Assembly (NCBI GenBank): GCA_023442945.1
Contig: JAEZWW010000112.1
Location: 1-64,000, forward strand
Direction: 5' to 3'
DNA length: 64,000 nucleotides
Source: Pseudomonadota bacterium
GTDB lineage: Bacteria; Pseudomonadota; Gammaproteobacteria; Burkholderiales; Burkholderiaceae_C
A program made the position numbers and the translations under genes. How positions within the stretch are numbered: the first letter of the stretch is position 1; each line of letters begins with the position of its first letter. The notes under the pieces are model-generated. The model was not told the DNA's origin. It searched no databases and saw only the letters and a list, made by a program, of their open reading frames with translations. This document shows, in pieces, positions 6,933-14,915 of the stretch.

Positions 6933-8795
6933 TCAGCGTCCGCGCAGGAACAGCCCATCCAACTCGCGCAGCGTGAGCTGGCGCCAGGTCGGGCGGCCGT
7001 GGTTGCACTGGTCGGAGCGTTCGGTCGCCTCCATCTGGCGCAGCAGGGCGTTCATTTCCTCGTGCGTCAGGCGGCGGTTGGCGCGCACGGCGCCGTGGCA
7101 GGCCATGGTGGCCAGCAACTCGTGCTGCGCGCGCTCGATCACGGTGCTGGCCTCATGTTGGGCCAGCTCGGCCAGCACGCTGCGCGCCAGCTCGACCGCG
7201 TCGCCGGCCGCCAGCGTGGCGGGCACGGCGCGCACGGCCAGCGTGCGCGGCGAAAACGGCGTGACGTCCAGCCCCAGGCGTTGCAGCACCGCGCCGGCCG
7301 ATTCGGCGGTGGCGACTTCCTGCGGCGTGGCGGCAAAGGTGGCGGGAATCAGCAGCGGCTGGCTGGCGACCTGCGCGCCGTCCAGCTGGGTCTTGAGGCG
7401 TTCGTACACGATGCGTTCGTGCGCGGCGTGCATGTCGACCAGCACCAGGCCGGCGCGGTTTTCCGCCAGGATGTAGATGCCGTGCAACTGGGCCACGGCG
7501 CGGCCCAGCGGCCAGTCGGGCGTGGCGGGGACGGGGGCGTCGGCCGTCGCGGCGTCGGTGGTATCGGCGCCGGCGGTGAAGGTGCGCGGCTGCCACAGCG
7601 CGCGCAGTTCTTCCATCGCCTGCAGCGCGGATGCTCCTGAATCAGGAGCTGCTTGCGCAAGTGGCAGCTGGGCTGGCGGCCTGAAAAGCTTGAAATCTTG
7701 ATCCGATGCGGCCGCCGCGCCCCACGCGCCGATCGGCGTTGTGGCGGTGCCGTCTGCGGCGCCGTCCGCCTGCTGCGCCAGCAAGGCGGCGCGTGGCGCC
7801 GCCAGCGCCTGGTCGACCGCGTGGCGCACGGCCTGGTGCACTTCGCGCCCATCTCGAAAGCGCACTTCGATCTTGGTCGGGTGCACGTTCACGTCGACGC
7901 GCGCCGGGTCCAGCTCGACAAACAGCACGTACACCGGCTGGCGGTGGCCGTGCAGCACGTCTTCGTAGGCGCTGCGGGCGGCGTGCATGATCACCTTGTC
8001 GCGCACGTAGCGGCCGTTGACGTAAGCAAACTGCTGGTCGGCGCGCGAACGCGCGTGGTCGGGCAGGCCGGCGCGGCCGGTGACGCGCACGGCGCCCACG
8101 CGGTGGTCGACGGCGATTGACGCGGCCAGGAAGTCCTCGCCCAGCACGTCGCCGATGCGCTGGGTGCGGGCGGCGTCACCCTCACCCTGGCGGCGCCATT
8201 GCTCGACCAGCTTGCCGTCGTGCCAGATGGCAAAGCCGACGTCGGGCCGCGCCAGCGCGTGGCGGCGCACGGCGTCGATGCAATGGGCCAGCTCGGTCGC
8301 GTCGGTCTTCAGGAATTTGCGCCGCGCCGGCACGCTGAAGAACAGCTCCTTGACCTCGACGGTGGTGCCGCCGGCGCGCGCCGCGGGCTTCAGCTCGCCT
8401 GTGCGGCCATCCAGCATCCAGGCGTTCGATTGGCCGCTGGCCCTGGACAGCAAAGCGAGCTCAGCTATGGAGTTGATAGCTGCCAGCGCCTCGCCGCGAA
8501 AGCCCATGGTGCCGACCGCTTCCAGTTCGGCCAGGCTGGCGATCTTGCTGGTGGCGTGGCGCTTGAGGGCGGTGGCCATCTGCTCAGGCACGATGCCGTC
8601 GCCGTCGTCTTCCACGCTGATCAGGCGCACGCCGCCGGCCGACAGGCGCAGCGTGACCTGCGTGGCGCCGGCGTCCAGCGCGTTGTCCAGCAATTCGCGC
8701 ACCACGGAGGCGGGGCGTTCCACCACCTCGCCGGCGGCGATCTGGCTGATCAGTTCATCGGGGAGTTCGCGGATGGCGCGGCGGGCAGGGGACAT
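6933..8795 (-). CDS. mutL: DNA mismatch repair protein MutL
   Basis: Couples mismatch recognition by MutS to strand excision. The 620-residue protein has the GHKL ATPase motifs ELLDNALDAGAT (about 35-46), DDGDGI and GFRGEAL, a transducer domain to about 330, and a C-terminal dimerisation domain. The C-terminal domain carries DMHAAHERIVYE, which fits the endonuclease pattern DQHA(x)2E(x)4E apart from Met for Gln, unlike E. coli MutL. In the linker between domains (about 369-392) an antisense copy of the interspersed repeat is translated. The start at 8795 gives the usual N-terminus (IRELPDELISQIAAGEVVERP). Confidence 0.97.
   Translation of the reverse strand: MSPARRAIRELPDELISQIAAGEVVERPASVVRELLDNALDAGATQVTLRLSAGGVRLISVEDDGDGIVPEQMATALKRHATSKIASLAELEAVGTMGFRGEALAAINSIAELALLSRASGQSNAWMLDGRTGELKPAARAGGTTVEVKELFFSVPARRKFLKTDATELAHCIDAVRRHALARPDVGFAIWHDGKLVEQWRRQGEGDAARTQRIGDVLGEDFLAASIAVDHRVGAVRVTGRAGLPDHARSRADQQFAYVNGRYVRDKVIMHAARSAYEDVLHGHRQPVYVLFVELDPARVDVNVHPTKIEVRFRDGREVHQAVRHAVDQALAAPRAALLAQQADGAADGTATTPIGAWGAAAASDQDFKLFRPPAQLPLAQAAPDSGASALQAMEELRALWQPRTFTAGADTTDAATADAPVPATPDWPLGRAVAQLHGIYILAENRAGLVLVDMHAAHERIVYERLKTQLDGAQVASQPLLIPATFAATPQEVATAESAGAVLQRLGLDVTPFSPRTLAVRAVPATLAAGDAVELARSVLAELAQHEASTVIERAQHELLATMACHGAVRANRRLTHEEMNALLRQMEATERSDQCNHGRPTWRQLTLRELDGLFLRGR
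7630..7690 (+). repeat. Degenerate interspersed repeat copy inside mutL
   Basis: On the plus strand: GATGCTCCTGAATCAGGAGC, then TGCTTGCGCAAGTGG and GGCGGCCTGAAAAG. It is antisense to mutL and translated there as FRPPAQLPLAQAAPDSGAS in the interdomain linker. Confidence 0.55.
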
Positions 8796-8849
8796 CGCCC
8801 GGCATCATAGGTCGTTGCACAGCGGCCCTGCCGCTAGGATGGTCGGCGC

Positions 8850-9692
8850 ATGAAACCCGAAACCGTCGCCTCTTTGCGCCTGCGCGCCGCCGACCCCAGC
8901 GAATGGGAAGCCCTGACCGCGCTGTGGGAGGCGTCGGTGCGCGCCACCCACGACTTTTTGCCCGAAGCGGCCATCGCCACGCTGCGTCCGCAGGTGCGCG
9001 ACCAGTTCCTGCCCGCGGTGGCGGTCACCGTCTGCACGGACGGTGCGGGCCAGGTGCTGGGCTTCAGCGGCGTGGCCGACGACCGCTTGGAAATGCTGTT
9101 TGTGGCGCCCGCCGCGCGCGGCCACGGCGCGGGCTGGGCCTTGCTGCGCCACGCGGTGGTGGCCCAAGGCGTGAGCGCTGTTGACGTCAACGAACAGAAC
9201 CCGCAAGCGCTGGGCTTTTACCAGCGCGCGGGCTGGGAGCTGGTGGGGCGATCAGACCTGGACGGCCAGGGTCAGCCCTACCCGCTGCTGCACCTGCGCT
9301 GGCCGCCCACAGCGCTGTCGCCGGCGCTGGCCATGCCCTTGCGGGTGCGCGCCGAACCCGCGGGCGCTGTGCCGGTGTTGGTCTGCCAAGGCCCGGTCGA
9401 GGGCTTGGCCGACGTGGACGCAATCCTGTCGGCCGCGCGCCAGCACGGTGCGCACGGCGTGCTGCTGTACGAGCAACTATTGCCGCCCGACTTCTTCCGG
9501 CTGTCCACGGGGTTTGCAGGGGCCTTCGTCCAGAGGCTGTTGAACTACCGCATCAGCGTGGCCTTGGTGCTGGGTGGGCCCCGGGCCGACAACCCACATT
9601 ACGAAGCCTACGTGGCCGAGGCGCGGCACGGGCGGCAGTTCCGGGCTTTTGACGACGCCGAAGCGGCGAGGCGCTGGTTGCAGGCGCGGTGA
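8850..9692 (+). CDS. GNAT acetyltransferase fused to a DUF4180 domain
   Basis: 280 residues in two domains. Residues about 7-155 resemble YjaB-type GNAT acetyltransferases (RATHDFLPE near the start, acetyl-CoA loop FVAPAARGHGAGWALL, then DVNEQNPQALGFYQRAGW). Residues about 165-280 match DUF4180 (LLPPDFFRLSTGFAGAFVQR, LLNYRISVALV, and a final EAARRWL). DUF4180 is normally a stand-alone protein of unknown function. The acyl acceptor is unknown. The ATG at 8850 is 54 bp from the divergent mutL start, so the two share a short promoter region. No clear ribosome site is visible. Confidence 0.8.
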   Translation: MKPETVASLRLRAADPSEWEALTALWEASVRATHDFLPEAAIATLRPQVRDQFLPAVAVTVCTDGAGQVLGFSGVADDRLEMLFVAPAARGHGAGWALLRHAVVAQGVSAVDVNEQNPQALGFYQRAGWELVGRSDLDGQGQPYPLLHLRWPPTALSPALAMPLRVRAEPAGAVPVLVCQGPVEGLADVDAILSAARQHGAHGVLLYEQLLPPDFFRLSTGFAGAFVQRLLNYRISVALVLGGPRADNPHYEAYVAEARHGRQFRAFDDAEAARRWLQAR

Positions 9693-9757
9693 ACGCCGGC
9701 GCAGGCGTACGGTGCCGCCGGCCAGGGCGTCATCGACGCGCCCGATAATGCGGCCCC

Positions 9758-10417
9758 ATGGAAATCGTGATGCATCTGGTCGACTTCATCCTGCATGTCG
9801 ACAAGTACCTGGGCGCCTTCGTGACCCAGTATGGGCCTTGGGTTTACGCGCTGCTGTTCATCATCGTGTTTGTCGAAACCGGCGTGGTGGTGATGCCGTT
9901 TCTGCCGGGCGATTCGCTGCTGTTCGTGGTCGGCGCGCTGGCCGGGGCAGGGCACATGCACATCGGCGTGGCCTGCCTGGTTCTGCTGGCGGCGGCCATC
10001 TTGGGCGACCAGTGCAACTACAGCATCGGCCGTTACATCGGGCCCAAGGTGTTTCAGTGGGAAGACTCGCGTTTTTTCAACCGCAAGGCGTTTGACAAGG
10101 CGCACGCGTTCTACGAGCGTTACGGCGGCGTGACCATCATCCTGGCGCGCTTTATGCCGTTCATCCGCACCTTTGTGCCCTTCGTGGCCGGCGTGGCCGA
10201 GATGAACCGGGGGCGTTTCACGATGTTCAACGTCGTCGGGGCGCTGATCTGGGTGCTGGGCCTGTGCACCGCCGGTTACGTATTCGGCAACCTGCCCTGG
10301 GTGCAGGCGAACCTGAGCAAGATCATCTGGGCGCTGATCCTGGTGCCGGGGCTGATCGCCATCTACGGCGCCTGGAAGGCCGGGCGCGCCGACAAGGCGG
10401 GCGCAGGCACGACCTGA
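9758..10417 (+). CDS. DedA family membrane protein
   Basis: 219 residues with about five hydrophobic segments. DedA/SNARE-associated proteins help move undecaprenyl phosphate or phospholipids across the inner membrane and affect envelope integrity. Family features seen are FVETGVVVMPFLPGDSLLF (about 41-59), GDQCNYSIGRYIG (about 84-96) and ARFMPFIRTFVPFVAGVAEM (about 130-149), with the conserved acidic and arginine residues. A monocistronic unit: 65 bp after the GNAT fusion gene and convergent with amiC. The ATG at 9758 could alternatively be the ATG at 9770. Confidence 0.88.
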   Translation: MEIVMHLVDFILHVDKYLGAFVTQYGPWVYALLFIIVFVETGVVVMPFLPGDSLLFVVGALAGAGHMHIGVACLVLLAAAILGDQCNYSIGRYIGPKVFQWEDSRFFNRKAFDKAHAFYERYGGVTIILARFMPFIRTFVPFVAGVAEMNRGRFTMFNVVGALIWVLGLCTAGYVFGNLPWVQANLSKIIWALILVPGLIAIYGAWKAGRADKAGAGTT

Positions 10418-10455
10418 CCCGCACGGCGGCGGCCGCTGGCGAACCGATCGCCCAT

Positions 10456-10486
10456 AAAAAAACGAGCGGTCTTGCGAACGCCCGTT
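10456..10486 (-). terminator. Intrinsic terminator on the minus strand
   Basis: On the minus strand ACGGGCG pairs with CGCTCGT (one G-U pair) and is followed directly by seven T. It lies 174 bp beyond the amiC stop, so it ends either amiC mRNA or a separate small transcript. Confidence 0.65.
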
Positions 10487-10600
10487 GAAAAAAAGAGGAG
10501 AACTTGCAATGGACGGTGAAATCCCTGGTGTGCAGGATTTCAATCGCCCGGAAGTATTTTCCCACAATTAGGGATTTCCCGCTGTAGGACAAAAAGCAGG
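10456..10600 (-). ncRNA. Candidate small RNA between amiC and dedA
   Basis: The minus strand here has no gene but carries an inverted repeat (GGGAAATCCCT at 10580-10570 with AGGGATTTCACC at 10526-10515), then a pyrimidine-rich segment GTTCTCCTCTTTTTTTC that resembles an anti-Shine-Dalgarno sequence, then a good intrinsic terminator. This order (stem, C/U-rich seed, terminator) fits a regulatory RNA. The 5' end is a guess. The opposite strand offers a competing reading: a 20-codon frame at 10509-10571 with an AGAGGAG site 8 bases upstream. Confidence 0.3.
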
Positions 10601-10659
10601 CCCGCCGTCCGCTTGCCGGAAAAGTCGACGCGGCAGTGAAAGTGGGCGCTAACCGCGCG

Positions 10660-12126
10660 TCACACCTGCCGGTTGCGCGCCAATGGCGGGTTGGCGGCGA
10701 AGTACTTTTCGATCCCGTTGATCAGGGCGTTGGCCAGGTTGTTCTGGTAGGCCTCGGTGCGCAGCTTGCGCTCTTCCTCGGGGTTGCTGATGAAGGCGGT
10801 TTCGACCAGCACGCTGGGAATGTCGGGCGCGCGCAGCACGGCGAAGTTGGCGCGCTCGACGTTGCGCTTGTGCAGGCGGCCGACGTCACCGATCTCGCGC
10901 AGCACCGCGGTGCCGAGCTTCAGGCTGTCCTTGATCTGCGCGGTGGTGCTCATGTCCAGCATGGCGCGCTGCACCAGCGAATCCTTGACCCCCAGGTTGA
11001 CGCCGCCAATGCGGTCGGCGTCGTTTTCCTTGTTCGCCAGCCAGCGCGCCGCCGTGCTGGAGGCGCCGCGCTCGGACAAGGCGTAGACGCTGGCACCGCG
11101 CGCTTCTTCGCGCATGAAAGCGTCGGCGTGGATGCTGACGAACAGATCGGCGCCCACGCGGCGGGATTTTTCCACCCGCACGTTCAGCGGCACGAAGAAG
11201 TCCGCGTCGCGCGTCAGAAAGGCGCGCATCGGGTTGCCGGCGACCACGGTGTTGTTGATGCGGTCGCGCAGCTTGAGCGCCACCTGCAGCACCACGTCCT
11301 TCTCGCGCGTGCCGCCGGGGCCGATGGCACCGGGGTCTTCGCCGCCGTGGCCCGGGTCCAACGCAATGATGATCAGGCGGTCGGTCCGGCTGGCGGCCAC
11401 TGCGGGTGGCCGGGTGGCCGGACCGCTGGATTCACCGCTGGCGGGCTTGGGCGCCGGGGCCTTGGCGGTGGGCCGCGCGGGCGCAGGGGCCGGTGCCCGA
11501 GCCGTGGCGGTGCTGTCCTTGTCGCGCACCATGGCGTTGGCGCGCTCGAACTGCTTGGCAATCAGATCGCCCAGCGTGTCGGTCGTGGTTGCCGTGTCGG
11601 CGCGGGCGACGGCGGTGTCGGCCGCGCCGCTGTTGCCCAGGTCCTTCATCCGCTCGGCGATCAGCTGCTCCAGCGGGTCGGGCGGGTGGGCCGGGTACAG
11701 GTCGAACACCAGGCGGTGCTTGTAGGCGGCCACGGGTGTCAGCGTGAAGACCTGCGGTTTGATTTCCTGCTTGAGGTCCACCACCAGGCGCACCACGCCG
11801 GGCGAGTTCTGGCCCACGCGGATGCCGGCGATGTTGGGGTCGTCCGAGCGCACCTTGGCCACCAGCTCGCGCAGCGTGGGGTTCAGGTCCAGCCCGTCGA
11901 TGTCCACCGCCAGGCGCGGCGGCGAGCCGATCATGCGGTGCGTGGCCTTGAGCGCGGTGTCCGACTCGATCGTCACGCGCGTGTAGTCTTCCGCCGGCCA
12001 CAGGCGCACGGCCACGATGCTGGCGCCGCGTGCGATGTGGCTGGCGCCCAGCAGCAGCACGAGGGAGCCGCCTTGCTTCAGCAGACGGCGGCGGTCGGGG
12101 GCAGCGGGCGGAAGGCGGTCGGTCAT
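10660..12126 (-). CDS. amiC: N-acetylmuramoyl-L-alanine amidase, Tat-exported
   Basis: Cleaves the peptide from septal peptidoglycan to let daughter cells separate. The 488-residue protein begins with a twin-arginine signal (DRRRLLKQGGSLVLLLGASH), then an AMIN domain (about 35-140) that targets it to the septum, a Pro/Ala-rich linker (about 225-255), and an Amidase_3 catalytic domain with IIALDPGHGGEDPGA, a second-strand Glu in GTREKDVVL, and FVSIHADAF for zinc binding. The start at 12126 overlaps the tsaE stop (ATGA), a common tsaE-amiC pairing. Confidence 0.95.
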   Translation of the reverse strand: MTDRLPPAAPDRRRLLKQGGSLVLLLGASHIARGASIVAVRLWPAEDYTRVTIESDTALKATHRMIGSPPRLAVDIDGLDLNPTLRELVAKVRSDDPNIAGIRVGQNSPGVVRLVVDLKQEIKPQVFTLTPVAAYKHRLVFDLYPAHPPDPLEQLIAERMKDLGNSGAADTAVARADTATTTDTLGDLIAKQFERANAMVRDKDSTATARAPAPAPARPTAKAPAPKPASGESSGPATRPPAVAASRTDRLIIIALDPGHGGEDPGAIGPGGTREKDVVLQVALKLRDRINNTVVAGNPMRAFLTRDADFFVPLNVRVEKSRRVGADLFVSIHADAFMREEARGASVYALSERGASSTAARWLANKENDADRIGGVNLGVKDSLVQRAMLDMSTTAQIKDSLKLGTAVLREIGDVGRLHKRNVERANFAVLRAPDIPSVLVETAFISNPEEERKLRTEAYQNNLANALINGIEKYFAANPPLARNRQV

Positions 12127-12620
12127 AAAGGCATGTCCTGCAGCAGGCGGGCGCCCAGCGCGGTGGGCGCGTGCACGGTCACGTGGCGGACGTCATCGTC
12201 CCCCGCGCGGATGTGCAGCACCCAGTCGGCCAGGGGCAGCAGCCCGGCGGCCTTTTCCGGCCATTCGGCCAGCTTGAGGCCAGGGGCGGCGAAGAGGTCG
12301 CGAAAGCCCGCTTCCTCCCATTCCTGCGGGTCGTTGAAGCGGTAGAAGTCGAAGTGCGAAATCGCCAGACCGTCCGGCGTTTCGTGCGGCTCGACCACGG
12401 CGTAGGTCGGGCTCTTCACGCGCCCGGTGATCCCCAGGGCACGCAGCAGGTGCCGCACGAAGGTGGTCTTACCGGCGCCCAGGTCGCCGTGCAGCTCGAT
12501 GAAGGCGTCACGCAGCCCGGCGGTGGCGGCCAGCTGCTGGACGAAGGCCTGCGTGTCCGCTTCATTCGCCCAGTGCCAGTCGCGGCGCGGGGCGTTTTCT
12601 AAAATGGGCGCGTGGAGCAT
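12123..12620 (-). CDS. tsaE: tRNA threonylcarbamoyladenosine ATPase TsaE
   Basis: ATPase partner of TsaB/TsaD in making t6A37 of tRNAs. At 165 residues it has the usual size, with Walker A HGDLGAGKTTFVRHLL (about 44-59), SPTYAVVEPHE, the HFDFYRF block and a late LAEWPEKA motif. The ATG at 12620 gives a normal N-terminus; the open frame continues far upstream but only shadows queG. The stop overlaps the amiC start. The 5' end overlaps the divergent queG GTG start by about 9 bases, so the promoters of both genes must lie inside the opposite gene. Confidence 0.93.
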   Translation of the reverse strand: MLHAPILENAPRRDWHWANEADTQAFVQQLAATAGLRDAFIELHGDLGAGKTTFVRHLLRALGITGRVKSPTYAVVEPHETPDGLAISHFDFYRFNDPQEWEEAGFRDLFAAPGLKLAEWPEKAAGLLPLADWVLHIRAGDDDVRHVTVHAPTALGARLLQDMPL

Positions 12621-13706
12621 GGCAAGGCGATCGATACGCAGGCGTTGTGGGAGCAGCTGAGCGCCTGGGCGCGCGAGCTGGGGTTTTCGCAGCTGGGGGT
12701 GGCAGGCGTCGATTTGTCCAGCGCCGAGCCCGGTCTGCTCGAATGGCTGTCCAACGGTTTTCACGGCGGCATGGACTACATGGCCGCGCACGGCCTCAAG
12801 CGTGCGCGCCCGGCGGAACTGGTGCCCGGCACCGTGAGCGTGGTTACCGCGCGCATGGATTACCTGCCGCGCCAAACGCCGGGCGATTGGCAGGCCGTCG
12901 AATGGGCGCGTCTGGCGCGGCCGACCGAAGGCGCAGTGTCGGTCTACGCCCGAGGGCGGGACTACCACAAGGTGTTGCGCAACCGGCTGCAAAAACTGCA
13001 GCAGCGGCTGGCCGAGGCGATTGGGCCGTTTGGCCACCGCGTGTTCACCGATTCGGCGCCCGTGCTGGAGGCTGAATTGGCCGCGCGCAGCGGCCAGGGC
13101 TGGCGCGGCAAGCACACGCTGGTGCTGAACCGCGAGGGCGGCTCGATGTTCTTTCTGGGCGAAATCTACGTCGACCTGGCGCTGCCCGCTACCGAGCCCG
13201 TCGGCGCGCACTGCGGCAGTTGCCAGGCCTGCATCGACGTGTGCCCGACACGCGCCATCGTCGCGCCGCACCGCGTGGACGCGCGGCGCTGCATTTCCTA
13301 CCTGACCATTGAGCACGACGGCTCCATCGACGAATCCCTCCGGCCGCTGCTGGGCAACCGCATCTATGGCTGCGACGACTGCCAGCTCATCTGCCCCTGG
13401 AACAAGTACGCGCGGCCCAGCACTTTGGCCGATTTCGATGCGCGCGAGGGCTTGAGCGGCGAACAACTGAGCACTCTGATGCGCTGGAGTGAGGCGGAGT
13501 TCCTGCAACGCACCGAAGGCGGCCCGATCCGCCGCATCGGGCACGAGCGCTGGCTGCGCAACATCGCCGTGGCCATCGGCAACGCGTTGGCTGCGCTGGC
13601 GCCGGACGATCCGCGCCGCGCCGAATTGCGCCAAGCCTTGCACGCGCGCGCCGCGCACCCCAGCGCCGTCGTGCGCGAGCACGTCGCCTGGGCGCTGAAA
13701 CGGTAG
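12612..13706 (+). CDS. queG: Epoxyqueuosine reductase QueG
   Basis: Last step of queuosine synthesis: reduces epoxyqueuosine in tRNA using cobalamin and two [4Fe-4S] clusters. The 364-residue protein has CGSCQACIDVCP (Cys 201, 204, 207, 211), a lone Cys near 227 and CDDCQLICP (Cys 254, 257, 261), plus the catalytic-region TDSAPVLE (Asp about 147). It ends in a HEAT-like helical domain. The best start is GTG 12612; the nearby ATG at 12604 is in another frame. It is divergent from and overlaps tsaE at the start. queC, an earlier gene of the pathway, is at 58684. Confidence 0.95.
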   Translation: MEHGKAIDTQALWEQLSAWARELGFSQLGVAGVDLSSAEPGLLEWLSNGFHGGMDYMAAHGLKRARPAELVPGTVSVVTARMDYLPRQTPGDWQAVEWARLARPTEGAVSVYARGRDYHKVLRNRLQKLQQRLAEAIGPFGHRVFTDSAPVLEAELAARSGQGWRGKHTLVLNREGGSMFFLGEIYVDLALPATEPVGAHCGSCQACIDVCPTRAIVAPHRVDARRCISYLTIEHDGSIDESLRPLLGNRIYGCDDCQLICPWNKYARPSTLADFDAREGLSGEQLSTLMRWSEAEFLQRTEGGPIRRIGHERWLRNIAVAIGNALAALAPDDPRRAELRQALHARAAHPSAVVREHVAWALKR

Positions 13707-13734
13707 CGGCATGGTTTGCTAGGATTTTGAGGGG

Positions 13735-13782
13735 GCTGCCCCGCGCTGGACTTGCGCAGCACGCTGCCAATTTCATAGCATT
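13735..13782 (-). repeat. Degenerate interspersed repeat copy between queG and the AEC gene
   Basis: Read on the minus strand: TGCTATGAAATTGGCAGC, then TGCGCAAGTCCAGCG. It matches the first half of the repeat with small insertions. A further weak match on the plus strand begins at 13718. Confidence 0.5.
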
Positions 13783-13875
13783 CTAGGGCAGGCGTCAATC
13801 GCAGCGCTGTCACCGGGCGGCAATTCCCCACGCTTTTGCGCTGTACCGACAGCGTGTGGCGATCGGCGCGGCGGC

Positions 13876-14787
13876 TCAACCCCGCCCGATCAGCCCCAGC
13901 GCAAATGGCAGGCTGAGCATGCCCAGCAGCGTCGACAGCGTCACCAGCCCGGCCACGTACGGGCCGTTGTAGCCCATGCGCGCGGCCAGCACGTAGCAGC
14001 TGGACGCCGTGGGCAGCGCGGCAAAGGTCAGCAGCATCAGGCTTTCTGCGTGGCCCAGGCCGAAAGCGCGCGCCACGCCCCAGGCCAGCAGCGGCGTCAG
14101 CAGGTGGCGGATGACCAGCACCGCCACGCCCAGCGCCTTGCCCCGCGCCAGCGACTGGAACTGCATGCCCGCGCCCGCCGCCATCAGCCCCAGTGCGATC
14201 GACGCGGCACCGATGCGCGACACCGTGGGCGTGGCCCAGTCGGGGATCAAAAAGCCGGCCAGGTTGAAGGCCAGGCCCGAGGCGGTGGCGATGATCAGCG
14301 GGTTGCGCACCACTTCACCCAGAAAGCCGCGCTCGGCGTGCCGCGCCATCGGCCAGACGGCGGCCACGTTGAACAGCGGCACGCACACGCCGATCAGCAC
14401 GGCAATCAGCTGCAGGCCTTGCGCGCCGGCCAGCCGTTCGGCCAGGGCCAGGCCGATGAAGGAGTTGAAGCGAAAGGCCACCTGCGCGCTGGCCGCGTGG
14501 TCGCGTCGGTCGATGCGCGGGCCCAGCGACGGCAGGTAGGGCAGGGCGTAGGCCAGCGCGATGCCGCCCAGGCCAGTGACCAGCCCGGCGGCCATCAGCC
14601 CGCTGGCTGCGCCCAGGTCCAGCGGCGTGCGCACAATGGACTGGAACAGCAGCACCGGGAACAAAAAGAAGTACACCAGCGCCTCGGCCGCCTGCCAGAC
14701 CGGCCGGTTCAAGGCCGTGTAGCGGCACAGCAGGTAGCCGATCAGAATCAGGGAAAAATCGGGGAAAAGCAGCTGGGCGTAATGCAC
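13876..14787 (-). CDS. AEC family permease (auxin efflux carrier type)
   Basis: Inner membrane transporter of about 303 residues with roughly ten hydrophobic helices and the inverted five-helix repeat of the AEC family. Recognisable parts are FNSFIGLALAERL, VRNPLIIATASGLAFNL and the C-terminal LMLLTFAALPTASSCYVLAARMG. Relatives export or import malate, malonate or other organic anions; the substrate is not predictable. The start is uncertain: GTG 14787 gives the family-like VHYAQLLFPDFSLI, while TTG codons at 14796 and 14820 extend the frame. It is divergent from the Bug-type binding protein gene, perhaps hinting at an organic acid link. Confidence 0.85.
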   Translation of the reverse strand: MHYAQLLFPDFSLILIGYLLCRYTALNRPVWQAAEALVYFFLFPVLLFQSIVRTPLDLGAASGLMAAGLVTGLGGIALAYALPYLPSLGPRIDRRDHAASAQVAFRFNSFIGLALAERLAGAQGLQLIAVLIGVCVPLFNVAAVWPMARHAERGFLGEVVRNPLIIATASGLAFNLAGFLIPDWATPTVSRIGAASIALGLMAAGAGMQFQSLARGKALGVAVLVIRHLLTPLLAWGVARAFGLGHAESLMLLTFAALPTASSCYVLAARMGYNGPYVAGLVTLSTLLGMLSLPFALGLIGRG

Positions 14788-14915
14788 AACCGGCAAGCAT
14801 ACCCGCCCCGGTGCGGGCAAACCCTCACAACACAGGGCATGATGTTTTGAACAATCGCCCGATTCGGCCTTCTAATCGCTACTTTTGATTTTTTACCGTC
14901 AAGGAGTTGGAATCC

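Noticed and set aside
8440..8500. Repeat-like sequence in mutL (AGCTATGGAGTTGATAGCTG)
   Set aside because: It encodes conserved MutL residues around GFRGEALAAINSIAELALLSR with no length change relative to E. coli MutL, so the resemblance is chance.
10509..10571. 20-codon plus-strand frame as a confirmed small protein gene
   Set aside because: The ribosome site is good, but the same bases form the C/U-rich part of a possible minus-strand RNA and the frame has no family resemblance; kept only as an alternative.
12621..13712. Long minus-strand frame upstream of tsaE as an N-terminal extension
   Set aside because: It runs opposite to queG, has no family resemblance, and TsaE is complete from 12620.
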